Shown: positions 25,687 to 34,211 of the stretch, in pieces
Layout: each line of letters begins with the position of its first letter
Numbering within the stretch: the stretch's first letter is position 1
NCBI GenBank assembly: GCA_964520325.1
Contig: CAZFOB010000011.1
Location: forward strand, 1 to 64,000
Direction of reading: 5' to 3'
Source: CAZFOB01 sp964520325
Lineage (GTDB): Bacteria > Actinomycetota > JAICYB01
Length of the DNA stretch: 64,000 nucleotides
Translations under genes and position numbers: made by a program
Notes under the pieces: model-generated
Told to the model about the DNA's origin: nothing
The model's input: the letters and a program-made list of their open reading frames with translations, nothing else
Database searches by the model: none

Positions 25687-26666
25687 CGGAGCTTGTCCTG
25701 CTCGGCTTTGAGGTCGGCATCAACCATGATCCGCACCAGCTCCTCGAATCGGACCTTTGGCTCCCACGCGAGTTTGTCTTTCGCCTTCGATGCGTCTCCG
25801 ATGAGGTGATCGACCTCGGCCGGCCGCAACATGCGCGGGTCCGACTCGACATAACGCTTCCAATCCTCGATGCCTGCGTGCGCGAAGGCCTTCTCGAGGA
25901 ACTCCTGACCGGTGTGCGTCTCACCGGTGGCGATCACGAAGTCGTCCGGCTCTGACTGCTGGAGCATGAGCCACATCGCTTCGACGTACTCCGGCGCGTA
26001 TCCCCAGTCGCGCCGGGTTTCGAGCGTGCCGAGCGAGAGCTTCTCCTGCAGGCCGAGCTTGATGCGAGCAACAGCCTTGGAGATCTTGCGGGTGACGAAC
26101 TCCGGCCCTCGACGCGGCGATTCGTGGTTGAAAAGTATCCCGCTGCATGCGTACAGCCCGTAGGACTCGCGATAGTTCACGGTGATCTGGTGGCCGAACA
26201 CCTTTGCCACACCGTATGGACTCCGGGGATGAAACGATGTGCTTTCGTTCTGCGGCACCTCACGCACCTTGCCGAACATCTCGCTCGACGAGGCCTGGTA
26301 GAAGCGGATCGGGTTGTTCTGTGCACCGCCGACAACGCGGATCGCCTCGAGCATCCGCAACACGCCGAGCCCGGTGATCTCGGCGGTGAGCTCCGGTTGC
26401 TTGAAAGAAAGGGCAACGAAGGAGATGGCGCCGAGGTTGTACACCTCGTCCGGCTGCGCCTGCTCGACGGCCGCGATGAGCGAAGCCAGGTCGCGAAGAT
26501 CTCCCGACAGCGTCTCGATATACGGGTAGTGCTCGACCATATCGTCGAGTCGCGGGTTGGCCTGACCGGCGACGAGCCCGAAAACGTCGTAGCCCTTGCT
26601 CTTCAAGAACTCGGCAAGGTACTGACCGTCCTGTCCGGTGATCCCGGTGATCAAGGCGCGAGGCAT
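25683..26666 (-). CDS. gmd: GDP-mannose 4,6-dehydratase
   Basis: This 327-residue extended short-chain dehydrogenase converts GDP-mannose to GDP-4-keto-6-deoxymannose, the first step to GDP-fucose or rhamnose-type sugars. The NAD(P) motif ITGITGQDGQYLAEFL is at residues 6-21. The catalytic part has SSSEMFGKVREVPQNE and the YGVAK pair (Tyr and Lys), and the segment ILFNHESPRRGPEFVTRKI is diagnostic for Gmd. It starts at ATG 26664-26666. Its stop overlaps that of the LCP gene. It supplies a donor for the cluster; the partner epimerase or reductase is not in the window. Confidence 0.92.
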   Translation of the reverse strand: MPRALITGITGQDGQYLAEFLKSKGYDVFGLVAGQANPRLDDMVEHYPYIETLSGDLRDLASLIAAVEQAQPDEVYNLGAISFVALSFKQPELTAEITGLGVLRMLEAIRVVGGAQNNPIRFYQASSSEMFGKVREVPQNESTSFHPRSPYGVAKVFGHQITVNYRESYGLYACSGILFNHESPRRGPEFVTRKISKAVARIKLGLQEKLSLGTLETRRDWGYAPEYVEAMWLMLQQSEPDDFVIATGETHTGQEFLEKAFAHAGIEDWKRYVESDPRMLRPAEVDHLIGDASKAKDKLAWEPKVRFEELVRIMVDADLKAEQDKLR

Positions 26667-26726
26667 GCCCTCGATGATATTGGCGATGCTACTGGCGATG
26701 CTTGCCGGCTTCGTACGCTTGGCGGC

Positions 26727-29006
26727 ATGGACCCAGGCTTCCTGCTGAAGGAACTCCAAGAGCGCGACGACTACGAAGCGCAACTCGTCGTGCACCGCAA
26801 ACTCCCGGAGCGCGAAGCGAGGTACGCCGATCTCGCGCGTCCGCTGCCGCCGGATCTCCAGCACGCGCTTGTTGGGCTCGGCATCGAGCGCCTCTACACC
26901 CATCAGGCACAGACGATCGACCGCTTGCGAGACGGCCGGCACACCGTCGTCGCCACGGGCACGGCCTCGGGCAAGACGCTCGCCTATCACCTGCCTGTAC
27001 TCGAAAGCGTGCTCAACGGCCGGCGCGCGCTGTACCTCTCGCCCACCAAAGCGCTCGCGCAGGACCAGCTCCGTCAGGTTGCGCGCTTCTCGCTTCCTGA
27101 GGTTGTCGCCGACACGTACGACGGAGACACGCCGAGCAACCTGCGAGCATCGATCCGGCGCAACGCGAACGTGGTGCTCACGAATCCGGACATGCTGCAC
27201 ATCGGCTTGCTCCCCCACCACGCGTTGTGGCGAACATTCTTCTCTCGACTCGCGTTCGTCGTCGTCGACGAAGCGCACGTGCTCCGCGGGATCTTCGGCT
27301 CTCACGTGGGGCTCGTACTTCGCCGGCTGCGACGCGTCTGCCGCCGCTACGGAGCCAACCCGACGTTTGCCTTCGCATCGGCGACGATCGGGAATCCGGC
27401 CGAGCATGCTTCGATGCTCATCGGCTCCGACGTCGAAGCCGTGACCGACGACGGGGCCCCCGTCGGTGAGCGCCACTTCGCGTTCTGGAATCCGCCCTTC
27501 CTCACCGATGCGAACGATGGGAGACGCCGATCGTCCAACGTCGAAGCGTCGAAGCTCTTGGCCACTCTCGTCGACAACGATGCGCGTTCGCTGGCCTTCT
27601 CCAAGAGCCGTGTCGCCGCCGAGCTCGTTGCGAAATACGCCCGAAGTCGAAGCGACGGTCCGTCCAACAGGATCACCGCGTATCGAGCGGGATACCTCGC
27701 CGCCGAACGTCGCGACATCGAAGCTGGACTACAGGACGGACGCTACCCCGGCGTGTCCGCGACCGATGCGCTCGAACTGGGCATCGACGTCGGCGGCCTC
27801 GATGCCGTTGTGTTGAACGGCTTCCCAGGCACGATCGCATCGGCGCGACAGCAAGCCGGACGTGCTGGGCGCGCCGGCCAACCGTCGCTCGCCGTGGTCA
27901 TTCCCCGAGACGAGCCGCTCGACCAGTACTACGTCGGAGCGCCGAACGACTTCTTCGCCAAGCCGCACGAAGCAGCGTTGCTGAATCCGGGCAATCTGCA
28001 CGTGCTGGCTCCGCACATCGGCTGCGCGGCCTACGAGATCCCGTTGTCGGTCGAAACGGATGCCGAAACCATCGGGGGCCAAGCATTGGCAGCTCTGGCC
28101 GCCGGTATGGTTGCTGCGGGCGATCTTCGGGAGCGGCGAGGGCGCCTGTACTGGGCACGACCGCATCCGCCGGCACCGTCGGTCGACATCCGATCGACCG
28201 GAGGCGCGCCATTTCGCATCGTTGAGCGCGGCACAGGCCGCCTCATCGGAACCGTCGACGGTGTCCGCGCGCAGTCGACCGTTCACCCTGGGGCGATCTA
28301 CCTGCACCAGGGCGAGAGCTACCGCGTGGACGATCTCGTCTTCGAAGACCGCGTCGCCGTGGTCGAGCCGCACGGGGCCGAGGAATACACGCAAGCGAAG
28401 ACCGACACCGATCTCGTCGTGCTCGCGACCGAGCAGTACGGCTCACTCGGTGACTGTGGTCTGTTCCATGGCCTTGTCGAGGTGACCGACCACGTGATCG
28501 CCTTTCAACGGCGGCAGCTTCCCGGTGGCGAAGTGCTCGAGGTGCAAGACCTCGATCTGCCGCCACAACGACTCGTCACCCGCGCGGTCTGGTACACGCT
28601 TCCCGACGCGCTGCTCGAAAGCTCCTTACGAGGGCTCGCGGGGGGTTTCGACACGATGCTGGGCTCCCTGCATGCCGCCGAGCACGCAGCCATCGGCATC
28701 CTGCCGGTCTTCGCGATGTGCGACCGCTGGGATATCGGCGGACTGTCGACCAACTACCACTCCGACACAGGACTGCCGACGATCTTCATCTACGACGGCT
28801 ACCCCATGGGAGCGGGGATCTCCGACCATGCCTTCACGGTTGCCGTCGAACATCTCGGACGCACGCGCGACCACGTCGAGCGCTGTCCGTGCGCGACCGG
28901 ATGTCCGGCGTGCGTGCAGTCACCGAAATGCGGCAACTGGAACGAGCCGCTGCACAAAGAGGGCGCCGTGGGCGTGCTCAGCCTGTTGATCCGGTCGAAC
29001 CCTTAA
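26727..29006 (+). CDS. DEAD/DEAH-box helicase with C-terminal Cys cluster (MrfA/YprA-like)
   Basis: This 759-residue superfamily 2 helicase has Walker A VATGTASGKT, the DEAH box in VVVDEAHVLRG, SAT in FASATIGNP and motif VI QQAGRAGRAG. The C-terminus holds CPCATGCPACVQSPKCGNW, a four-Cys metal site typical of the DUF1998/MZB group. MrfA, in this family, repairs mitomycin damage. The ATG at 26727 starts just after the divergent gmd promoter region. In Mycobacterium an equivalent gene (Rv3649) lies near topA, holB and the tad cluster, as here. Confidence 0.9.
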   Translation: MDPGFLLKELQERDDYEAQLVVHRKLPEREARYADLARPLPPDLQHALVGLGIERLYTHQAQTIDRLRDGRHTVVATGTASGKTLAYHLPVLESVLNGRRALYLSPTKALAQDQLRQVARFSLPEVVADTYDGDTPSNLRASIRRNANVVLTNPDMLHIGLLPHHALWRTFFSRLAFVVVDEAHVLRGIFGSHVGLVLRRLRRVCRRYGANPTFAFASATIGNPAEHASMLIGSDVEAVTDDGAPVGERHFAFWNPPFLTDANDGRRRSSNVEASKLLATLVDNDARSLAFSKSRVAAELVAKYARSRSDGPSNRITAYRAGYLAAERRDIEAGLQDGRYPGVSATDALELGIDVGGLDAVVLNGFPGTIASARQQAGRAGRAGQPSLAVVIPRDEPLDQYYVGAPNDFFAKPHEAALLNPGNLHVLAPHIGCAAYEIPLSVETDAETIGGQALAALAAGMVAAGDLRERRGRLYWARPHPPAPSVDIRSTGGAPFRIVERGTGRLIGTVDGVRAQSTVHPGAIYLHQGESYRVDDLVFEDRVAVVEPHGAEEYTQAKTDTDLVVLATEQYGSLGDCGLFHGLVEVTDHVIAFQRRQLPGGEVLEVQDLDLPPQRLVTRAVWYTLPDALLESSLRGLAGGFDTMLGSLHAAEHAAIGILPVFAMCDRWDIGGLSTNYHSDTGLPTIFIYDGYPMGAGISDHAFTVAVEHLGRTRDHVERCPCATGCPACVQSPKCGNWNEPLHKEGAVGVLSLLIRSNP

Positions 29007-29025
29007 GCTCTTTCATCAACGGCGC

Positions 29026-29853
29026 TCACATCACGAGCGCTTCGGCCACCTCGACGAGCGTGGCGACCGGGATGAATCCCTTCACTTCGTAGCTCACACC
29101 GTCGTGCCACCACCGGAGCTCGCCGGGCCACGGCCACGTTTGGGGTCCTAGCGCCCGCCCTGGATCGCGGCCGATGCCCGGACACAAACGGGCTCGCACG
29201 CGGCGATACGGAGGTTGATTCGAGCGCAGGAATCCGTTGATGTCAGGGCGCTTGGCTTCCGCGGTTGCGCGAACCGAAATCCCACCCTGCTCATACACCA
29301 GCATCTCGTTGAGCGGATCCGGTGTCGCATCGCGGACGCAGAACACGATCACCTCACGTCGCGAGAGACATACCGCAACCGCGGCTTCCCATCGAAGGTT
29401 GTGCGGCATCGGTACGGGAACGTCGACGCGCTGTGCGGCGTCGGACGGATGCACCACCATGTCCGGCGGATACTCGTCGCGAGGCATCGATGCGACCGGA
29501 CGACGAACCGCGTTCGGCCACCAATACGCACCGACGACCGTGCCGTCCTCCTCTGCATACAGCCACACCTCGTTGGCGATGACTGCCGTCTGGTTGCGCA
29601 GCTCCTCGGGGAATGGCACGCCACCCGGATACACCAGTCCGGCGGAGGCGAGGAAACGTCCGCCGACCTCGAGTCGCCAGAGCTGGCCCGGATGATCGAC
29701 CGCATAGGGACGTCGTCCCGTGTGGCGCTCGATGTCGCCGGCAACTGCCGGCACAACGCTCAACAGGCTCTTCGGTCCCCGGGGCACTACCCCGGCTCCG
29801 CCCGACCAGTGCTCGACGACCGCCAGCGCGGTGCGATCTTCCATGGGGCCCAT
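29026..29853 (-). CDS. Conserved hypothetical protein
   Basis: This 275-residue protein is probably cytoplasmic, with no signal or membrane segment. It is rich in Trp, Arg and Pro (WRLEVGGRFLASAGLVYPGG, EVWLYAEEDGTVVGAYWWPN) and ends WRWWHDG-like, then VSYEVKGFIPVATLVEVAEALV. I do not recognise a family. The ATG at 29851-29853 is preferred, although ATG 29844 is also possible. It converges with the helicase gene, ending 20 bp from that gene's stop, and it follows the FN3 protein gene in the leftward group. Confidence 0.6.
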   Translation of the reverse strand: MGPMEDRTALAVVEHWSGGAGVVPRGPKSLLSVVPAVAGDIERHTGRRPYAVDHPGQLWRLEVGGRFLASAGLVYPGGVPFPEELRNQTAVIANEVWLYAEEDGTVVGAYWWPNAVRRPVASMPRDEYPPDMVVHPSDAAQRVDVPVPMPHNLRWEAAVAVCLSRREVIVFCVRDATPDPLNEMLVYEQGGISVRATAEAKRPDINGFLRSNQPPYRRVRARLCPGIGRDPGRALGPQTWPWPGELRWWHDGVSYEVKGFIPVATLVEVAEALVM

Positions 29854-29881
29854 TCTGGGCGCAACGGCGAGTGGTGAGCTC

Positions 29882-31084
29882 TTAGTAGGGCATCCGGCCG
29901 ACGGCGAGCGCCGACGACACCAGGAACATCCCGACCGCGACGGGGAGAACAGGCCCACGCGGATCTGTTGCTCCTTGCTCTGCCGGCTCCTCCAGCGGCA
30001 CATCATCGAGGGCCTGGTCGCTGTCGTAGGGAAGCTTGTACTTGAAGGGCGCATCAGCAACGGCGGAAAGTCTGCTCACGGGACGTGCCGGCGCGAGCTG
30101 TCGGAACGGGACGAAACGCCGCGGAGCCGGCTTCTTGCCTTCGTCGGCCTTTTTCTCGATCTCTTTGAGGCTCTTGACCTCGGCGGGGGCCGAGATCGCG
30201 CTGATCGGTGAGCTGATGCCCGTGTCCGGCGTCACGATGCTGCGTCGGGTCACCTTGATCGCGTACCAGTGGTAGCCGGGCTGGACCGCCGAATCACGAA
30301 ACGCCGGCCCCGTCGTTACTCCGACCTGCGCGAGCGCGCTGTACGGAGGGACTGTGCTTCCATCCTTCGTCGTTGCGCGATAGATCGTGTAGGCGGTCAC
30401 ATCGAGCTCAGGGGCCGCGGGCCACTCGAGCGTCACGCTCGCGAACGTCTTCGCGAGGATCGTCGGCGCACTCACCGTTTGCGGCGGGTTGTCGACGCGG
30501 AGGCTGTTGCGTTCAGCAGATGTCGCGTGCTGCTGCGTGGCGAGCGGTCGTGAAGCGTCGGCGGCGACAACGACCTTGTAGCTACCGTTGTAGGGGGTCG
30601 CCTCGAGTGAGTTCCACTGATAGCTGAACGTCCGTTCTTCGTTACCGGGTGTCCAGCTTGCTACCGGATTGCCTTGATTGGCACTTGGGATGTTCTGTTC
30701 TTCCGAAAGGATCGACAATCGCACCGAGCGCAGGCGGTCGTTGTTGTCGTCGATGGTGAACTGGATCGTGCGCGAACCGAAGATCCGATCACCTGCGGGC
30801 GGCATGCAGTTCTGCGGCGGAGGAGTCGGGGTGGGCTCCGCCAGCGGAGTCTGTTCGCCGGCGGGTGGATCGTTCGGCGGAGGCGTCAGTCCGGGTGCCG
30901 TTGGAGATGGTGCGGGCGCCGACGTCGGACAATCGGTGAAGATGATCGCGTGGTTGGCGAGACCGGCCGTCCCGGCGAATGACGACGCAACGACGACGCC
31001 GACAACAGCGACGACACGAGAGGCCCTACGAAACGCGCCATCGTGAAACGCGCCGATACGAAAAGCGCCTCTCCGGAAAGTCAT
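29882..31084 (-). CDS. Exported fibronectin type III protein with C-terminal anchor
   Basis: This 400-residue protein has an Arg-rich N-terminus and hydrophobic core (VVAVVGVVVASSFAGTAGLA, residues about 23-45), which makes a signal sequence. A Pro/Thr-rich stretch follows (PTPTPPPQNCMPPAG). Residues about 90-190 make a beta domain, and residues about 210-290 a fibronectin type III domain (APTILAKTFASVTLEWPAAP, then YTIYRATTKDG). The C-terminus has a hydrophobic tail (LPVAVGMFLVSSALAVG). No LPxTG or similar sortase motif is seen. It lies 7 bp after the DUF5667 gene in a sigma-sortase group. Confidence 0.72.
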   Translation of the reverse strand: MTFRRGAFRIGAFHDGAFRRASRVVAVVGVVVASSFAGTAGLANHAIIFTDCPTSAPAPSPTAPGLTPPPNDPPAGEQTPLAEPTPTPPPQNCMPPAGDRIFGSRTIQFTIDDNNDRLRSVRLSILSEEQNIPSANQGNPVASWTPGNEERTFSYQWNSLEATPYNGSYKVVVAADASRPLATQQHATSAERNSLRVDNPPQTVSAPTILAKTFASVTLEWPAAPELDVTAYTIYRATTKDGSTVPPYSALAQVGVTTGPAFRDSAVQPGYHWYAIKVTRRSIVTPDTGISSPISAISAPAEVKSLKEIEKKADEGKKPAPRRFVPFRQLAPARPVSRLSAVADAPFKYKLPYDSDQALDDVPLEEPAEQGATDPRGPVLPVAVGMFLVSSALAVGRMPY

Positions 31085-31091
31085 CGGAACT

Positions 31092-32396
31092 TCACACACC
31101 GCCGGGGTTCGGCGTGGCGTCGGGGGGAGTTCCATCGTTGGTTCCGGCGTTGGTTCCGGCGTTGGTTCCGGCGTTGGTTTCGGCCACCTCGCCATCTTGC
31201 CCGTCCTGGTCCGATGCCGTGTTCGCTTCTGCGTCCGGAGTCACGGCTGGTGACGATCCGGCCTCAGTGCCGGGCGTGGGGGAAGGCGATGGTGTGGGCG
31301 TCGGCTCCGGGGTAGTGCATGGCGTGGCCTGAGGGGTCGCCGTTGGTGTCGGCGATGGCGTCGGTTCGGCGGGTGGCGGCGCGAGCGTCTCTCCGTCGCT
31401 AGTCGGCTCAGGAGCGTTGGTCGACTCAGGCGTGGACGTCGGCTCTGGAGTAGCGGTCGGCTCGCTTGACGTCCCATCGTCAGCGGCGTCCGACGGCCCA
31501 TCGTTGACGGAAGGGGTCGGCACGTCGCACGGGGGCGGGGTCGGCTCGGGCAGAGATCTGGTGCGCGCTGCCTTGGCCTTGGCTTCGATCTTCGCGAGCT
31601 TCACTCCCGTCTGAAACACCGGAGCCTTGGAGATGGTCGGGAGATCTTCGGCGACGTTCTTCGCCAGGGTCTGGCCGCGCTGCGAGATCTCGACGAGCTC
31701 GTCGAGATCTTCATCGGACCTCGAGGCGCTGGCCTCCGAGGCGCTGGATTCCGAAGCGCGGGTCAGGATGTCCGCAGCCGCCTCTAGCTGTCTGCCCGCC
31801 TCCTGCAACGTCGAGTCGATCAGGCGAGCGAGGTCTACATCGGTTATGCCCTCGGTAACACCGGCGGCGACGAGCCCGGGCCCTGCGGCCTCCAACCTCG
31901 AACGCGACAACAGCGTCTCCACTTCTTCGAGGCGTTCGTCGGCCAAGCCGAGTCGGACACGGCCTTCGCCCGGTCCGGTCGCGAGCCACACGCGAGCGTC
32001 CTCATGGAAGCCCTTCACGGCGTAGAGCCCCTCCCCCGGAAGGGAGCGGAACGACGGGATGAGTATGGCGGCCGCGGCCACAACCGAGGCCGCAACGGCC
32101 AGCGGCGCGAACGAGCGCCGCGGCGCGAGGCGCAGCTGCCGCTTGTGGACGACCTTGGTCTTGCGAAGGCGCTGCGAGAACATCGCGACGTTCTTCGGTT
32201 CGGGGATGGGCGCAGCGGCTCGCGCGAGGGCCGTGGCCAGCGTGAAGGCCTTGCTCGTCTCGCCCAGAGCGCCCGCCTTGCCGAGGGCCTCGGACCGGGC
32301 CTTCGCGGGCTTCATGCCCTCGGCCAGGGCGCGCTCGTATCGCTCCAGCGCCTGCTGGAGCTCCTCGGCACGTCGACGGTCGCGATGATTCATCAA
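31092..32396 (-). CDS. DUF5667 membrane protein with Thr/Pro-rich tail
   Basis: This 434-residue protein has a cytoplasmic helical N-terminus (MNHRDRRRAEELQQALERYE), one membrane segment at about 100-120 and an extracytoplasmic DUF5667-type helical domain (LPGEGLYAVKGFHEDARVWLATGPGEGR, residues about 125-260). The last 170 residues are a low-complexity Thr/Pro/Ala/Glu tail. DUF5667 proteins are often encoded beside actinobacterial ECF sigma factors and may act as their partners or targets; this is inferred from context. The start can be ATG 32396 or the next ATG at 32393. A 12-bp tandem repeat lies in its last codons. Confidence 0.72.
   Translation of the reverse strand: MMNHRDRRRAEELQQALERYERALAEGMKPAKARSEALGKAGALGETSKAFTLATALARAAAPIPEPKNVAMFSQRLRKTKVVHKRQLRLAPRRSFAPLAVAASVVAAAAILIPSFRSLPGEGLYAVKGFHEDARVWLATGPGEGRVRLGLADERLEEVETLLSRSRLEAAGPGLVAAGVTEGITDVDLARLIDSTLQEAGRQLEAAADILTRASESSASEASASRSDEDLDELVEISQRGQTLAKNVAEDLPTISKAPVFQTGVKLAKIEAKAKAARTRSLPEPTPPPCDVPTPSVNDGPSDAADDGTSSEPTATPEPTSTPESTNAPEPTSDGETLAPPPAEPTPSPTPTATPQATPCTTPEPTPTPSPSPTPGTEAGSSPAVTPDAEANTASDQDGQDGEVAETNAGTNAGTNAGTNDGTPPDATPNPGGV
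31129..31176. repeat. Four 12-bp tandem repeats in the DUF5667 gene tail
   Basis: The unit GTTCCGGCGTTG occurs three times in a row at 31141-31176, preceded by a variant unit at 31129. It stays in frame and encodes a repeated NAGT (Asn-Ala-Gly-Thr) string. It looks like slippage growth in a disordered surface tail. Confidence 0.8.
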
Positions 32397-32531
32397 GGAT
32401 TCAACCTTCCCACCCGTAACAACGAGCCAGCATGGCCAAAGGGCACGCCCGGTTCTCGATATCTTCGCAGGTCAGAGCGTTGCAGGTCGCCGGACGGCCC
32501 GAGGGCGCTCTCCCGAACCGTAGGCCGGGCC

Positions 32532-33350
32532 TTAGGCCGCCCTGACGGGTTCCTTCTTCATGAGCTCGGCTCTCACCACCAAGCGCTCGCGGGCGCTGCC
32601 CTTCGGATGGCAGGTCGTGAGCGTGAGGATGGGCTCCTTCGACTTGGCGATGATGGTCCAGTCGAAGGGGTCGGTGATGAAGGGGTCCTTCGAAACCGCA
32701 TAGGTGTACCGCCCGATGGGCGTGGTGAGGATGATCTTGTCCTTGACGTCGAGCTCGTCGATGCTGTTGAAAGGCCGGCCGTAGGTCGTGCGGTGGCCGG
32801 CGATAGCCACGTTGCCGTTCTCGCCCGGCAGCGGCGTGCTCGGGTAATGTCCCGCGCCTGCCCGCAATGCGGACGGCGAGGTGCCCTGGACGACGATCGT
32901 GTCGACGCCGAGCTCCGGGATCTCGATGCGCGTCAGCGGGTCGCCTTCCTTGAGGCCGAGACCCTTGAGGTCCGCGAACTCCTGCGCGAGCTGGTCCTGG
33001 ATCCGGTTGGTCTGCAGGTCGCTGAGGACGTTCGACCACTCGATGAGCTTCTCGACGGGAACCCTGTAGAAGGACGGGTAACTCTCGCCCGCCCACGGGT
33101 AGGCGGCCATCCCGATCCCGAGGATCGCGACGATCGCGAGGGTAGAGGACAGACCACGCCGGATGAGACTCGGGGAGGTTCGCGGCGGCCAGATGACGTA
33201 GGCGATCGTGCCGAGTACGGGGATGCGGTACAGGCGTTGACGCCATGCGGCAACAGGCTTGGCCTTCTTGGCGGACTTGGACGTCTCCGCGGGCACGGGT
33301 TCCTCGGCTGGTTGTTTCCGCGGTGTGCCGCGTGATCCTCTGTCGCTCAT
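32532..33350 (-). CDS. Sortase (class E-like)
   Basis: This 272-residue transpeptidase links surface proteins to the cell wall. It has a basic N-terminal tail, a membrane segment at about 70-90 (LAIVAILGIGMAAYPWAG) and a sortase domain with catalytic His186 (VAIAGHRTTYG), Cys247 (TLTTC) and Arg256 (RERLVV). TLTTC and HRT are typical of class E sortases of actinobacteria. The ATG at 33348-33350 follows a run of seven G that could serve as ribosome binding site. It lies between the ECF sigma gene and the DUF5667 gene. No obvious substrate with a sorting motif is encoded in the window. Confidence 0.85.
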   Translation of the reverse strand: MSDRGSRGTPRKQPAEEPVPAETSKSAKKAKPVAAWRQRLYRIPVLGTIAYVIWPPRTSPSLIRRGLSSTLAIVAILGIGMAAYPWAGESYPSFYRVPVEKLIEWSNVLSDLQTNRIQDQLAQEFADLKGLGLKEGDPLTRIEIPELGVDTIVVQGTSPSALRAGAGHYPSTPLPGENGNVAIAGHRTTYGRPFNSIDELDVKDKIILTTPIGRYTYAVSKDPFITDPFDWTIIAKSKEPILTLTTCHPKGSARERLVVRAELMKKEPVRAA

Positions 33351-33470
33351 CAAAACCCCCCCAGATGGCCGCATCGGCGGCGAAGTCACTGTACTTCCAA
33401 CGACTCAAGTACCCATCGGGTTCTGGGTTGCACCCTTCGGCGTGGAGACGGGCGGCGTGGAGACGGGCCG

Positions 33471-34085
33471 TCACCGGATCCCCTCGAGGTCGATCGAGGT
33501 GTCGGACGCGAGCACGCGTTCGAGCGCACGGAGCGCACGGAACTGCAGCGCCTTCACTGCGCCTTCGGTGCGGCCGGTGATGACGGCGACCTCGGCGATC
33601 GGATGTCCCTGGAAGAACCTGAGGAGCACGACCTCCTGTTGCTCCTCAGTGAGCCGGCGCAGCGCCCGCTTCATGTCGTCGCTCGCCACAGCCTCGATGG
33701 CCTCGGTCTCCGGATCGCTCGAAGCGCGCGACGCGCTCGATGTCGTGCTCGCCGGGAACTCCTGGACGACGACTTCCCATCGGACCCGTCCCGATTTCAC
33801 GTGGTCGAGGAATCTGTTGCGCGAGATGCGGATCATCCACGCAAGGAATTCGCCCGAAGCGCCCTTGAAGGACGTCCGGATCGCGCGCATCGCTTTGAGG
33901 TAGGAGTCCTGCGCGAGGTCTTCGGCAAGAGTGGCCTCCCCCGTCCGTCCATAGAGGTACCGGTAGACCGACGAGAAGGTGATCTCGAACAGATCGGCGA
34001 AAGCGTCCTGATCGCCGTCGATGGCACGAGCCACGAGCGCGTCGGCTTCGGGCGACGGGATCTCGATGCGTTCTTTGGAGGGCAC
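33471..34085 (-). CDS. ECF sigma factor
   Basis: This 204-residue RNA polymerase sigma factor of the extracytoplasmic-function group has region 2 at about residues 15-100 (DAFADLFEITFSSVYRYLYG, then DLAQDSYLKAM) and region 4 at about 135-190 (ALRRLTEEQQEVVLLRFFQG, then IAEVAVITGRTEGAVKALQ). It precedes the sortase and DUF5667 genes on the same strand and is a good candidate to control this surface-protein group. No classical anti-sigma factor with a zinc motif is seen; the DUF5667 protein might fill that place. The gene is divergent from the HtrA protease. Confidence 0.88.
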   Translation of the reverse strand: MPSKERIEIPSPEADALVARAIDGDQDAFADLFEITFSSVYRYLYGRTGEATLAEDLAQDSYLKAMRAIRTSFKGASGEFLAWMIRISRNRFLDHVKSGRVRWEVVVQEFPASTTSSASRASSDPETEAIEAVASDDMKRALRRLTEEQQEVVLLRFFQGHPIAEVAVITGRTEGAVKALQFRALRALERVLASDTSIDLEGIR

Positions 34086-34211
34086 AGGGCCTTTAGTATC
34101 GGGTCTTAGCGGATTCTTATCGGATCACGGCCTTGTGAAACCGCCCTCTCAACTCGGACGTTGTACGGTTTTCCTTGCGTCCTTTACCCGAAGGCACGAA
34201 AGGCCACCCCG

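Noticed and set aside
29022..29040. Bidirectional terminator between the helicase and the hypothetical gene
   Set aside because: GCGCTC/GAGCGC forms a 6-bp stem but no T run follows on either strand, and the stem lies partly in the coding end.
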